From the NCBI GenBank assembly GCA_963730555.1, contig CAVSSS010000031.1, positions 1 to 64,000 on the forward strand: a DNA stretch of 64,000 nt, read 5' to 3'. Every line of letters begins with the position of its first letter. Positions within the stretch are counted from its first letter, which is position 1. The position numbers were made by a program, and so were the translations under genes. Under the pieces are notes generated by a model. The model was not told the DNA's origin and ran no database searches. It worked only from the letters and a program-made list of their open reading frames with translations. This stretch comes from Roseiarcus sp963730555. GTDB lineage: Bacteria > Pseudomonadota > Alphaproteobacteria > Rhizobiales > Beijerinckiaceae. Below are positions 55,178 to 63,830 of the stretch, one piece after another.

Positions 55178-55804
55178 TCAAAATGATGCGGCGAGCTCGG
55201 TGAGTTGTCGCTCAGCCGCGGCGCGCGCCGCTTCAACCTGATCGCGCGGACCGACGGTGGGGCCGACGGCGACGAAACGCACGCTGTGGACGCCGATGAA
55301 CCTGAGGATGTCGCGCAGATAGGGCGTCGCCATGTCGACGCGGCCTCGGTTCATTCCGGTCACGAAGTCGCTGCCGCTCGCGAGGATGACGACCGTCGGA
55401 CGGTCCTTCACGAGACCGCGATAGCCCTCGGCTGGGCTGAAGCTGAAAGTCAGCCCCGGCTGCACGATGAGATCGAACCATTGCTTGAGCTTGTAAGGCA
55501 CGCCGAAGTTCCACATCGGCGCGGAAATAAGCACCCGATCTGCGAGCGAGAAGCGCAGCGCCAGGCGCTCGACGACCGCGAAAGCATCACGCTCCGGGTT
55601 GCTGAACGACCGGCCCCCCAGACGCGCATATTTGGCTTCGAGCGCCGCGCCGTCGAACTCGGGCAAGGTCTCGCGCCACAGGTCTTGGAGATCGATGTCC
55701 CACGACGGCCGCGCCTGACGAAATTGCGATAAGAATGCCTCGGCCGCGGCTGAGGACGCCGAGCCGGCGCGCGGCGAGCACCGCAAATGGAGGAGCTTCG
55801 GCAC
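55178..55804 (-). CDS. FMN-dependent NAD(P)H oxidoreductase (azoreductase type)
   Basis: 208 aa flavodoxin-like fold. MPKLLHLRCSPRAGSASS is the FMN phosphate loop, PMWNFGVPYKLKQWFDLIVQ matches the (M/P)xxNFxxPxxLKxxID motif of AzoR-type enzymes, and TVVILASGSDFVTG follows. It reduces quinones or azo compounds with NAD(P)H. Last gene of the operon, 38 nt after the fusion gene. A role in quinone or nitro intermediates of the pathway is inference. Confidence 0.85.
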   Translation of the reverse strand: MPKLLHLRCSPRAGSASSAAAEAFLSQFRQARPSWDIDLQDLWRETLPEFDGAALEAKYARLGGRSFSNPERDAFAVVERLALRFSLADRVLISAPMWNFGVPYKLKQWFDLIVQPGLTFSFSPAEGYRGLVKDRPTVVILASGSDFVTGMNRGRVDMATPYLRDILRFIGVHSVRFVAVGPTVGPRDQVEAARAAAERQLTELAASF

Positions 55805-55842
55805 CTATGCTCTGGTCGGTCGCGCCGCCTCGTATCGACGGC

Positions 55843-57441
55843 TCATCCAAGCGCCCTGATAACGGCCTCAGCGCTCGTGACCACGGCGACATTTTGCATC
55901 GCGAAGTCGATCGATGCGCGATGCCACGCCGCATTCATTGTCGAACAGCAATCCTCCGGCACGACGATGAAGTAGCCTTTGTCGGCGCCGGTGCGCGCCG
56001 TGTGTTCGACCGACATGTTGGTCCAGGCGCCGGTGTTGATGATCATGTCTCGGCCTTGGGCTCTCAGGATCGTCTCCAGACGAGAGCCTTCCCAGGCGCT
56101 CATGCGCATCTTCTCGACCACGAAGTCCCCGGGTTGAGGTTCGAGACCGCTGACCGGCGCCGCGCCCCAGCTCCCGCGCGTCATCGCCTTGTTGTCGGCG
56201 ATCCCCTCGAACAGCGGCGCATTGAGCGTCAGTCCCGGCGCGCCCGGCTCGACGACGAACCAGACATGGATCACCGCGACGCCGCGCGCGCGCGCCGCGG
56301 CGGCCAGGCGACGCGTATTCTCGACCACGTTCTGCTCGCGGGCATGGGCCGGCGCTCCGGACGAAGCGAAGGTGCCACCCTCGCCGATGACGTCGTTTTG
56401 CATATCCTGAATGATGAGCGCGCAACGTCGCGGGTCGAGGGTCAGGTTTTGGGCGAGCGATGGCCGGGATGACGACGGCTGGCTCCCGAGGCTTTGACTT
56501 GAGCCAACAGCCGGCGCCGCGGTCGCCGATCGCGCATTCATATAAGGCTCACGCCGCGGACCGACCTTGGTCTCGATCCGATAGACCGAATGGGTCGCAG
56601 TCAGAAACAGAGTGCGGAAATCCGGGCCGCCCCAGGTGAGATTGGCGACCTTCTCAGGCGCGCGAACCTTTCCCAGGAGGTCGCCCGAGGGCGCGTAGAC
56701 CCAAACGCCTCCGGGCGCTGTCACCCAGACATTACCGCGATGGTCGCATTTCATCCCGTCGGGCACGCCCTGCTCGAGCGACGAGCGAACGCCGGAGGCG
56801 AACATGCGCCCGCCCGACAGCGAACCGTCGGCAGCGACGTCGAAGACGCGGATCAGCGTCTGCACCGTATCGTTGATGTAGAGGCGCTTCTCATCCGGGG
56901 AAAAGCAGAGGCCATTCGGCTGATCGAAGAGGAGGCGATCAACGAGCAGGTGTGGACCGCCGCCGCCCGGCGGGACGCGGTACACGCCCTGGAAGCCGAG
57001 CGCGCGTGGCCTTTCGACCCCAAAGCCCGGCATGCGTCCATAATAGGGATCGGAGAAATAGACCGAGCCGTCGGATCGGACGCAAACGTCGTTAGGGCTG
57101 TTGAGCTCCTGACCGTCGAAATGGGACGCGAGAACCTCGCGCCGCCCGTCCGGCCGTTCCCGCACGAGCGAGGACGTCGCGTGCTCGCATACGATCAAGT
57201 TGAGATCGGCGTCGTAGGTCATGCCGTTGCATTTGTTGGAAGGGCGACGCACTTCGGCGACGCCTCGCGCCGCGTCCCATCGGCGGCGCACATCCGCCGG
57301 CATGTCCGAGAACAGAAGGTAGTGGTCGACCGGATGCCAGATCGGACCCTCGGTGAAGGTAAAACCGGTTCCGACCTGACCGACCGGCGCATAAGGATCG
57401 ATCAAGTCCTCGAATTCCGGCCGCAGGGTCGCATGCGTCAT
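55843..57441 (-). CDS. Fusion: SMP-30/gluconolactonase plus isochorismatase-type hydrolase
   Basis: 532 aa. Residues 1-305 are a six-bladed SMP-30 lactonase: GTGFTFTEGPIWHPVDHYLL (metal Glu), NKCNGMTYDADLNL, ELNSPNDVCVRSDGSVYFSD (metal Asn/Asp) and GVPDGMKCDHRGNVWVTAPG. A Ser/Pro/Ala linker (305-335) leads to an isochorismatase-like domain: CALIIQDMQNDVIGEGG (catalytic Asp), FVVEKMRMSAWEGS (catalytic Lys) and NTGAWTNMSVEHTARTGADK. In cysteine hydrolases that loop reads TNVCVExTARDA, so the nucleophile Cys is Ser here. The pairing of a lactonase and an amidase-like domain suggests two successive hydrolyses, but the second may be altered or inactive. 24 nt downstream of the MBL gene. Confidence 0.87.
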   Translation of the reverse strand: MTHATLRPEFEDLIDPYAPVGQVGTGFTFTEGPIWHPVDHYLLFSDMPADVRRRWDAARGVAEVRRPSNKCNGMTYDADLNLIVCEHATSSLVRERPDGRREVLASHFDGQELNSPNDVCVRSDGSVYFSDPYYGRMPGFGVERPRALGFQGVYRVPPGGGGPHLLVDRLLFDQPNGLCFSPDEKRLYINDTVQTLIRVFDVAADGSLSGGRMFASGVRSSLEQGVPDGMKCDHRGNVWVTAPGGVWVYAPSGDLLGKVRAPEKVANLTWGGPDFRTLFLTATHSVYRIETKVGPRREPYMNARSATAAPAVGSSQSLGSQPSSSRPSLAQNLTLDPRRCALIIQDMQNDVIGEGGTFASSGAPAHAREQNVVENTRRLAAAARARGVAVIHVWFVVEPGAPGLTLNAPLFEGIADNKAMTRGSWGAAPVSGLEPQPGDFVVEKMRMSAWEGSRLETILRAQGRDMIINTGAWTNMSVEHTARTGADKGYFIVVPEDCCSTMNAAWHRASIDFAMQNVAVVTSAEAVIRALG

Positions 57442-57465
57442 CGCTGGTGATCCCTTCGCTCACGC

Positions 57466-58314
57466 TCAAGCTGGGAACCAGTTGCGCTTCGGCAGCGTCT
57501 GGGTGATCGGGCCAGGCACCAATTCCTGCAGCCGCGCAACAACCACCCCGATTTCGACCTTGGCCGGGCGATCGTGCACCGGCAAGATGAAGCGGGCGTT
57601 GGCGAGCACTTTCTTGATCGCGCCCTTCTCGGCGCGTTTGGTCATGCCGTGGTTGCCTGTCGTCTGCGGCTCGCCGTCGTTGTTCTGGCGAAATGGCTCC
57701 ACGATCTGGTCGTTGACGTCATAGATGACGTCGCCGCAAATCGTTGCTACGCCTTCGGCGGTGTGAACGTGCACGTTCATCGATCCCTCGGTGTGGGCGC
57801 CCGCGGCCTCGCAGAAGACGCCGGGCATCAGCTCGACGGGACCACTGATTTCAAGGTCCAGGAAGCGGAGCGCGCTTTTGGCGTGCAAGCGGTCGATGAG
57901 ATGCTTGATGTCGGGCGCTGGATATTGCGGATGCTGGAGGCCGGAAACAGAATATTCGAGCTCTTTGCGATTGACGACCACAGTCGAATTCATCGGAAAG
58001 AGATCATCCTTGCCGGCGTGGTCGATGTGCAAGTGGGTGTGCAGCACGAAGCGGACATCACCCATTCGCACGCCGTGCTTGGAAAGCTGGTTCTCGATCA
58101 TGTTCTCGTGGAACTGCAGCCCGCGCATGCCCAGGGTCTCCATGATCTGGTTCGAGCGGTAGCCGGTGTCGACGAGAATGGGATAGGCGCCGCCAAGGAC
58201 GAGAAATCCGAGCGTCGGCACGCGGCGCGTGCGGCCGCAATCGCGGCCAAGGACAAGGAAGCTCGATTCGAGCTCGATGTCGCCATAGTCGAGAACCTTG
58301 ATTTCCAGCGGCAT
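57466..58314 (-). CDS. Metallo-beta-lactamase-fold hydrolase (N-acyl-homoserine-lactonase family)
   Basis: 282 aa. The metal motif HTHLHIDHAG is complete, followed by EAAGAHTEGSMNVHV (His), ICGDVIYDVND (bridging Asp) and ILPVHDRPAKVE (last His). Overall it resembles AhlD/AttM-type lactonases, but in an operon with other hydrolases the substrate is as likely a catabolic lactone as a quorum signal. Start MPLEIKVLDYGDIE. 36 nt from the amidohydrolase gene. Confidence 0.88.
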   Translation of the reverse strand: MPLEIKVLDYGDIELESSFLVLGRDCGRTRRVPTLGFLVLGGAYPILVDTGYRSNQIMETLGMRGLQFHENMIENQLSKHGVRMGDVRFVLHTHLHIDHAGKDDLFPMNSTVVVNRKELEYSVSGLQHPQYPAPDIKHLIDRLHAKSALRFLDLEISGPVELMPGVFCEAAGAHTEGSMNVHVHTAEGVATICGDVIYDVNDQIVEPFRQNNDGEPQTTGNHGMTKRAEKGAIKKVLANARFILPVHDRPAKVEIGVVVARLQELVPGPITQTLPKRNWFPA

Positions 58315-58350
58315 AATTCCCTCCCGAATGCCCGAATTCCGTTGTGCGGC

Positions 58351-59241
58351 CTATGCGGCGATCCGATAGACGCGCATCGCCGTGTCGTGCAGGACCGCCT
58401 GCTGTTCCTTGGGCGTAAGCGACGCCACGGCGTCCCTGTAAGCCCCGAGAAGGTTGGCATACGAGGTCCAGAGCTTCTCGATTGGAAAGTTCGAGCCGAA
58501 CAGACACCGTCCCGGGCCGAACACACCGACCGTCTCACGAACGACGTCTGCGATATGCGTCGGATCGTTGCGATGCAGGAAGGTGCCGAGACCGGAAAGC
58601 TTGCTCGTCACATTGGGGCACGCCGCGAGGCGGACCACGCCCGCGCGCCATTCCGCGCGTCCGGCAGTCGACAGGTCTTCGAGCATGCCCGCGTGCTGAA
58701 GGACGAACGTGACCTTCGGACAGGATTCGGCAAGGTCCGCGGCGTCGGCCATTTGCGGCGCGAACACCTGCAGGTCGAAGCTCAGCCCATAGTCGGCGAG
58801 GTAGCCGATGTTGCGACGGATCTTGGAATCCGCCGCAAGGTTCGGCCGCGAAGCGAAGCGATATTGAGGGTTCTCGTGCCAGTGCAACTGCATGCGCACG
58901 CCATGCACGAGGGGGTATCGCGAAACCCGGTCGAGCTGCGGGCGCGCGTCATTGGCGCTCATGTCGGCATAGGCGACGATCGCATGCGGCCAATCCGTCT
59001 TGTCCGCGGTCCGCTGCACCCAGGCCGCCTCGTCCTCATAAGCCTCGGGCGACCAGTTGGTCTGCACATAGACCGACCTGACGACACCAAGGCCGTCGAG
59101 ATCGGCGCGAAATTCTTCCATCGGATAGTCGCGCCGGATCGGTTCGTAAGGCCCGAAAATGCGCGGCTGCATAGGCCCCATGAGCCAAGGGAGGTCAGCC
59201 TGGCACCAGATATGATGATGACCATCGACGACCGGAATCAC
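58351..59241 (-). CDS. Amidohydrolase family 2 (TIM-barrel lactonase/decarboxylase type)
   Basis: 296 aa. MIPVVDGHHHIWCQADLPWL carries the HxH metal ligands. Later GVRMQLHWHENP, FVLQHAGMLED (His) and CLFGSNFPIEKLW are the family's blocks; Asn replaces the common Asp in GSDxP, as in the L-fuconolactonase-like branch. Those enzymes open sugar-type lactones or decarboxylate aromatic acids. Start overlaps the VWA stop by 4 nt, so translation is coupled. Confidence 0.88.
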   Translation of the reverse strand: MIPVVDGHHHIWCQADLPWLMGPMQPRIFGPYEPIRRDYPMEEFRADLDGLGVVRSVYVQTNWSPEAYEDEAAWVQRTADKTDWPHAIVAYADMSANDARPQLDRVSRYPLVHGVRMQLHWHENPQYRFASRPNLAADSKIRRNIGYLADYGLSFDLQVFAPQMADAADLAESCPKVTFVLQHAGMLEDLSTAGRAEWRAGVVRLAACPNVTSKLSGLGTFLHRNDPTHIADVVRETVGVFGPGRCLFGSNFPIEKLWTSYANLLGAYRDAVASLTPKEQQAVLHDTAMRVYRIAA

Positions 59242-60356
59242 GCGGCTCTCCTGCGCCCGAGCGCGAGGACATGATTGACGATCGCGGGCGTCGACCCGCC
59301 GTCCACCATGTCGTCGACGAACGGATAGATTGCGACCAGCGCCTCGGTGCGCGGGCGAAAGTCACGGCCGACCGCGAGCGGAGTCAACCAACTCAGCCGC
59401 CAAGCGCGGCGGGAAAGCCTCGCGACCGCGTCGGCGAGAGTGGTCGGATCGCCGCGCTCAAGGCCGTCCGAGACGATGAGCGTGATGGCGCCGCGCGCAT
59501 AAGACGAAAAGCGCGGCACGGCGAGGAAGGCCTCGAGCGCATCGCCGATGCGCGTGCCGCCGTCGAAGTCGCTGACGATCTGAGCCGCGCCGGCCAAAGC
59601 CTGTTCGCGCCGCTTGAGGCGCATCGGGCGCGTGATCCGGGTAAGCCGAGTGCCGAACGTGAACGCCTCGACCCGCGGGCTTGCCTGGACGAGCGCATGG
59701 GCGAGGCACAGGTTCTCCTCGGTGCGCGCCTTCATCGAGCCGGAGACGTCGATGAGCATGAGCGTCTTGCGCGGCCGCATCCGGCGCCTGAGGCGCGAGA
59801 GCTTGATGATTTCGCCGTCATTGCGGGTCGCCTCGCGCAGCGTCCGGCGCAAGTCGACGACCGCGCCTCGCCGCGCGCGCCAGCGCCGGTAGCTCAACCG
59901 CTTGGGCAGACGTCGAGCGGCTTCGCGAGTCAAACGGCGCAGCGCTTCGCCTGTGTCGCCCGGCCCAAAGCGCCGCTCAACGAGCGCTTCGGCGCGAGTG
60001 GCAGCCTGACCGGATTCGTTCAATTCCTCGGCGCTAATCGATTTGTCCAGACCGCGTCGGTCTTCCTGGACGCGAACCACGTCATCCTCTTCACCTTCCG
60101 GCAAGTCCTGCCCTTCCGCGCCAAGGAAATGCATATCGAACAGCGCATGATAGGCCGCATGGCGCTCAGGCGGCGGGGCCAGGGTCGCCAAACCCGCCCG
60201 GCGGACGTCCTCAGAATCGCGCGGCCCCAAGAGGACGATCGCCGACAGAAACGCGGTCGTTTGCTCCGGCGCGACGGCGAAGCCATTGGCGCGCAGAATG
60301 GCGGTGAAATCGATGAATGGCTCAACGGCGCGCGGCGGCAATGCGATATCGCTCAT
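59238..60356 (-). CDS. VWA-domain protein, CoxE type
   Basis: 372 aa from MSDIALPPRAVEPFIDFTAI (60356); the frame is open 35 codons further but the ATGA overlap with the MoxR gene fixes the start. The first half is the CoxE-like region (FAVAPEQTTAFLSAI). The von Willebrand A fold has the MIDAS motif MLIDVSGSMKARTEEN, TRLTRITRP and ITLIVSDGLERGDP. CoxE pairs with the AAA protein CoxD/MoxR to insert or mature the metal centre of molybdenum hydroxylases. Its position between MoxR and the hydrolases supports that role. Confidence 0.88.
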   Translation of the reverse strand: MSDIALPPRAVEPFIDFTAILRANGFAVAPEQTTAFLSAIVLLGPRDSEDVRRAGLATLAPPPERHAAYHALFDMHFLGAEGQDLPEGEEDDVVRVQEDRRGLDKSISAEELNESGQAATRAEALVERRFGPGDTGEALRRLTREAARRLPKRLSYRRWRARRGAVVDLRRTLREATRNDGEIIKLSRLRRRMRPRKTLMLIDVSGSMKARTEENLCLAHALVQASPRVEAFTFGTRLTRITRPMRLKRREQALAGAAQIVSDFDGGTRIGDALEAFLAVPRFSSYARGAITLIVSDGLERGDPTTLADAVARLSRRAWRLSWLTPLAVGRDFRPRTEALVAIYPFVDDMVDGGSTPAIVNHVLALGRRRAA

Positions 60357-61234
60357 ACGACCAACTCGGCCAGCATGGCGTCGAGGCGGCCGGACACGTA
60401 GGCCAGGTCCTCCTCGTCTTTGAGCGCGACGCCGATGGAACGCTTGAACGCATCCGGCCAACGAGCGCCGCCGCGATTGAGGAGCGTCGCCGCTTCGGCC
60501 CAGTCGACCAACTCCGAGATCCCCGGCGTCTTGCTCAACGGCTCGCGCCTGAGCTTGCCAACCGCTGCGACGACGGCGCGCGCCGTCGCTTCAGCGACGC
60601 TGGAGGCGCGCAGCATGACGATGCGGGCCTCGCGCTCCGCATTCGGGTAATCGATCCAGTGATAGACGCAGCGGCGCCTGAGCGCTTCGTGCAGGTCGCG
60701 CGTGCGGTTCGAGGTCAGAATCACGATCGGACGCTCGGCGGCGCGGATTGTTCCCCGCTCCGGAATCGAGATCTGGAAATCGGACAGGAATTCGAGCAGG
60801 AACGCCTCGAACTCCTGGTCGGAGCGATCGATCTCGTCGATCAAAAGGACCGTTGAATCGGGCGAGCGCAGCGCCGCCAGCATCGGCCGCTCGATCAGGA
60901 ACGGATCGCTATAGATATCGATGCTCTGCTCGCCAGCCTGCCGGATCGCCAGCATCTGTCGCGGATAATTCCACTCATAAAGCGCCGAGGAGGCGTCGAT
61001 GCCTTCGTAGCACTGGAGCCGGATCAATCGACGCGCCAGCACCGCGGCGACCGCCTTCGCCGCCTCCGTCTTGCCGACGCCGGGAGCGCCCTCGAGCAGA
61101 AGCGGTTTGCCAAGCGCAAGCGCGAGATAGGCGACCGTCGCCAGGCCCTCGTCGGCGAGGTAATAGGCGGAGCGCAGCGCCCGCTCGAGCGCTTCCGGGC
61201 TATCGATCCCGACAATGTCAGCCCTGATCGCCAT
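60353..61234 (-). CDS. MoxR/CoxD-family AAA+ ATPase
   Basis: 293 aa. Walker A LLLEGAPGVGKTEAAKAVAA, Walker B VLLIDEIDRSDQEFEAFLLE, sensor 1 VILTSNRTRDLHEALRRRC with the arginine finger, and the MoxR-type lid (LNRGGARWPDAFKRSI). Works with the VWA protein as a chaperone that assembles the active site of the molybdenum enzyme encoded just upstream (10 nt gap). Confidence 0.9.
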   Translation of the reverse strand: MAIRADIVGIDSPEALERALRSAYYLADEGLATVAYLALALGKPLLLEGAPGVGKTEAAKAVAAVLARRLIRLQCYEGIDASSALYEWNYPRQMLAIRQAGEQSIDIYSDPFLIERPMLAALRSPDSTVLLIDEIDRSDQEFEAFLLEFLSDFQISIPERGTIRAAERPIVILTSNRTRDLHEALRRRCVYHWIDYPNAEREARIVMLRASSVAEATARAVVAAVGKLRREPLSKTPGISELVDWAEAATLLNRGGARWPDAFKRSIGVALKDEEDLAYVSGRLDAMLAELVV

Positions 61235-61243
61235 CGTAAGCGT

Positions 61244-62269
61244 CTAGCGCCGCGGCTGTGGCCGCGCGCCGCCTTGCGCCTTGATCGCGCGGAGCACCTT
61301 TTCCGGCGTGATCGGCAATTCGTCGACCCTGACGCCCACGGCGTTGAAGATTGCGTTGGCGACCGCGGGCAGCACCGGATTCGCGCACATCTCGCCCGGG
61401 CCCTTGGCCCCAAACGGGCCGTCCGGGGCGGGACGTTCGAGGACACTGATGTCATGCGGGCAAATGTCTCCCGGCCCTGGCATCAGGTACTCGACGAAAT
61501 CGCGCGGCCCGTGGCTCGGATCGGGATAATAGGGCTCCGGGGTCTCGTAGAGGGCGTGGCTGATCCCCATCCACGCGCCGCCGACGAGCTGTTGCTCGAC
61601 GAGGCGGGGATTGAGCGCCCGGCCGAGTTCGTAGGCGCTGTCCATCCTCACCATCGCGACTTCGCCGGTTTCGTCGTCAACCTCGACTTCGGCGATGAGG
61701 CAAGCATGGGCGTAACAGGTTGCTGGCGACATCTCTCCGGTTTCCGGATCGACTTCGGACAGGGGAACGAGGAAGATGCCGCGTCCCGATATTGTGCGCC
61801 CCTGCCGGAATTGGGCAGCGATGGCGACATCCTTGGTCGAGATCGAGCGGTGCGGCGCGCCCTTGACGTGAATGTTGCCGCGCCCGTCGGTCTCGAGATC
61901 GGCGACATTGACTTCGAGTTCCTCCGCCGCCGCCTCCATCATGACTCCCCGCGCCTCGCGCGCCGCGGCCATGACGGCGTTGCCCACCCGGTGGGTGCCG
62001 CGCGAGGCGAAACTGCCCATACAATGGGGCCCGGTGTCGGAGTCGGCGGTGTCGACATAAACGTCTTCGACCGGCACCCCGAGCGTCTCGGCGCAGATCT
62101 GGCGCGTCACCGACTTCATGCCCTGTCCGAGGTCGATGGAGGAGAGCGAGACGGTGAACTTGCCGCTCGGATTGGAATGAACCAGGGCCTGACTTGGGTC
62201 GCCGCCCAGATTCATGCCAATGGGATAATTCATCGACGCCATCCCGCGCCCACGAAGCTTGGCCATCAT
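61244..62269 (-). CDS. Xanthine dehydrogenase-family molybdopterin subunit, C-terminal half
   Basis: 341 aa from the ATG at 62269, with AGGAGGAG directly before it (62266 is a second possible start). It has MASMNYPIGMNLGGDPSQAL, LSSIDLGQGMKSVTRQICAE (GQG loop), DTGPHCMGSFASRGTHRVGN, GRALNPRLVEQQLVGGAWMG and, at the end, PFGAKGPGEMCANPVLPAVA, the GxKGxGE motif with the catalytic Glu. This is the second half of the CoxL/XdhB-type large subunit. The upstream ORF ends at the same place (ATGATG/TGA overlap), so the two are translationally coupled. Confidence 0.88.
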   Translation of the reverse strand: MMAKLRGRGMASMNYPIGMNLGGDPSQALVHSNPSGKFTVSLSSIDLGQGMKSVTRQICAETLGVPVEDVYVDTADSDTGPHCMGSFASRGTHRVGNAVMAAAREARGVMMEAAAEELEVNVADLETDGRGNIHVKGAPHRSISTKDVAIAAQFRQGRTISGRGIFLVPLSEVDPETGEMSPATCYAHACLIAEVEVDDETGEVAMVRMDSAYELGRALNPRLVEQQLVGGAWMGISHALYETPEPYYPDPSHGPRDFVEYLMPGPGDICPHDISVLERPAPDGPFGAKGPGEMCANPVLPAVANAIFNAVGVRVDELPITPEKVLRAIKAQGGARPQPRR

Positions 62270-63819
62270 CTCCTCCTGGCGCCAAATACTGACGAGAACC
62301 GAATCGCGCCGTGTGACGGCGGGGGCGTGGGCCGCAGCGGTTCGGGAGGCGGCGGCGCGGGACGGTCGTACACGGTGCGTTGTTGGCCGGCGGGACGGCT
62401 GACGAGAATCGGCTCGCGCGGCGTCGCCGGCACGACAGCGCGCGGCCCGCCGCCATCTTTGCGCGAGGACATGCGTTTGAACTCGTCGCGGATTCGCCAT
62501 TTCGACTTTTCCGCCGCAACCTGCACGCACTCGATGAGAGCCGTGTTCTTGGCCTCGCGCCGGTGGGCCTTCATGTCCCCGTCGCGATAAGCGTTGATGA
62601 GGCGGAACTCCATCGGGTCCAAGCCGACAAGATGGGCGAGCTTGTCCATCTGGCATTCGATCGCGAAATCGACCGCGGTCACGCCAAAGCCGCGCATTGC
62701 TGTCGCCGGCACCCGATTGGTGAATACGCAATAGACGTCCGCGGACACATTGGGGATCGTGTAAGGCCCAGGCAGATGCGCCGCGCATTTCACCACCGCG
62801 TAGCTTGACAGCCGGGTGTACGCCCCGCTGTCGAACAGGCAGCGGAATTGGCGCGCAAGGATGCGCCCGTCGTGGGAAACGCCGTCCTTGATGAAGATGC
62901 GCTCCGCGCCGCGTGGCGCGCAATAGATCATCTCCTCCTCGCGCCCGATCATGTAACGCACCGGCCGCCCGGTCAGCATCGCGCCAAGAATGGCGAGCGG
63001 CTCGGTTACCGTATCGACCTTGCCGCCGAAGCCGCCGCCGACCGTGCCGCCAACGAAATGAAGCTTGTTCGACGGCACATCAAGAATCTTGGCGCAAGTG
63101 TCGAGCGAGAAGAACAGCGCCTGTGTCGAGGTATAAACGACATGGCGCCCGTTGGTGTCGGGCGCTGCGATCGAGCCGTTGGGTTCGGTCGGCGCATGCT
63201 CGATCGGCGACATCTGGTAGCGCTGCTCGAGAATGTGGTCGGCCGCGGCGAAACCCCGCTCGACGTCGCCGAAGCGAAGCTTCTGGTGGTCGTAGATGTC
63301 GTGGTAGGTGAAGGTGTTCTTAGGATAGGTCTCGTTGACCACCGGCGCGCCAGGCTTCATCGCCTCCTCGACGTCGAAGACCGTCGGCAGCGGCTCATAG
63401 TCGACGCAAATCTTGGCCAAGGCCTCGAAGGCTTCGCGCTGGCTGTCGGCGACGACAGCGACAATGGGCTCGCCCTTGTAGCGAACCTTGTCGACAGCCA
63501 GCGTTGGCTCGTCATCCTTGCCGAAATTGATGAGGCTCAAAAGCGTGTTGAGATTGCGCGGCACGTCGGCGCCACGGATGATCCGGCGCACGCCCGGATG
63601 CCGCTCCGCTTCGGAGAGGTCGATGCGGCTGATACGGGCATGGGAGTGAGGGCTGCGCAGGACCTTGAGATGCAGCATGCCCTGCAGCTTGTGGTCGTTG
63701 AAATAGGTCGAGGTCCCGGTGACATGGCCGAGCATGTCCTGGCGCTGCGTCGGCTTGCCAATCTCCTTGAGATTGTCATCGCGCTCGTCGGCAAAAATGT
63801 CTTTGCGCAGTTCAAGCAT
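62266..63819 (-). CDS. Xanthine dehydrogenase-family molybdopterin subunit, N-terminal half
   Basis: 517 aa. Aldehyde-oxidase/xanthine-dehydrogenase a/b hammerhead domain (GHVTGTSTYFNDHKLQGMLH, ISRIDLSEAERHPGVRRI), then the Mo-binding part: GTVGGGFGGKVDTVTEPLAI and RVPATAMRGFGVTAVDFAIE. The AMRGFG loop corresponds to the AFRGFG/AYRCSFR position and excludes form I CO dehydrogenase. After SSRKDGGG it has a tail of about 60 residues rich in Pro (YDRPAPPPPEPLRPTPPPSH) before the stop, where single-chain homologues continue into the second half. Confidence 0.88.
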   Translation of the reverse strand: MLELRKDIFADERDDNLKEIGKPTQRQDMLGHVTGTSTYFNDHKLQGMLHLKVLRSPHSHARISRIDLSEAERHPGVRRIIRGADVPRNLNTLLSLINFGKDDEPTLAVDKVRYKGEPIVAVVADSQREAFEALAKICVDYEPLPTVFDVEEAMKPGAPVVNETYPKNTFTYHDIYDHQKLRFGDVERGFAAADHILEQRYQMSPIEHAPTEPNGSIAAPDTNGRHVVYTSTQALFFSLDTCAKILDVPSNKLHFVGGTVGGGFGGKVDTVTEPLAILGAMLTGRPVRYMIGREEEMIYCAPRGAERIFIKDGVSHDGRILARQFRCLFDSGAYTRLSSYAVVKCAAHLPGPYTIPNVSADVYCVFTNRVPATAMRGFGVTAVDFAIECQMDKLAHLVGLDPMEFRLINAYRDGDMKAHRREAKNTALIECVQVAAEKSKWRIRDEFKRMSSRKDGGGPRAVVPATPREPILVSRPAGQQRTVYDRPAPPPPEPLRPTPPPSHGAIRFSSVFGARRR

Positions 63820-63830
63820 AGGTCACCCTT

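Noticed and set aside
57466..58314. Quorum-quenching AHL lactonase as the definite function
   Set aside because: The fold and metal motif fit, but the operon context points to catabolism; substrate left open.
57574..59274. 566-codon open frame on the plus strand
   Set aside because: Antisense to two well-supported hydrolase genes; sequence is His/Arg/Asp-rich with no family resemblance. Long shadows are common in this GC-rich DNA.
59271..60401. 376-codon plus-strand frame opposite the VWA gene
   Set aside because: Antisense of a gene with an intact MIDAS motif; no protein-like features.
62266..63819. CO dehydrogenase (coxL) assignment
   Set aside because: MoxR/CoxE neighbours suggest it, but the active-site loop is AMRGFG, not AYRCSFR, so CO oxidation is unlikely.
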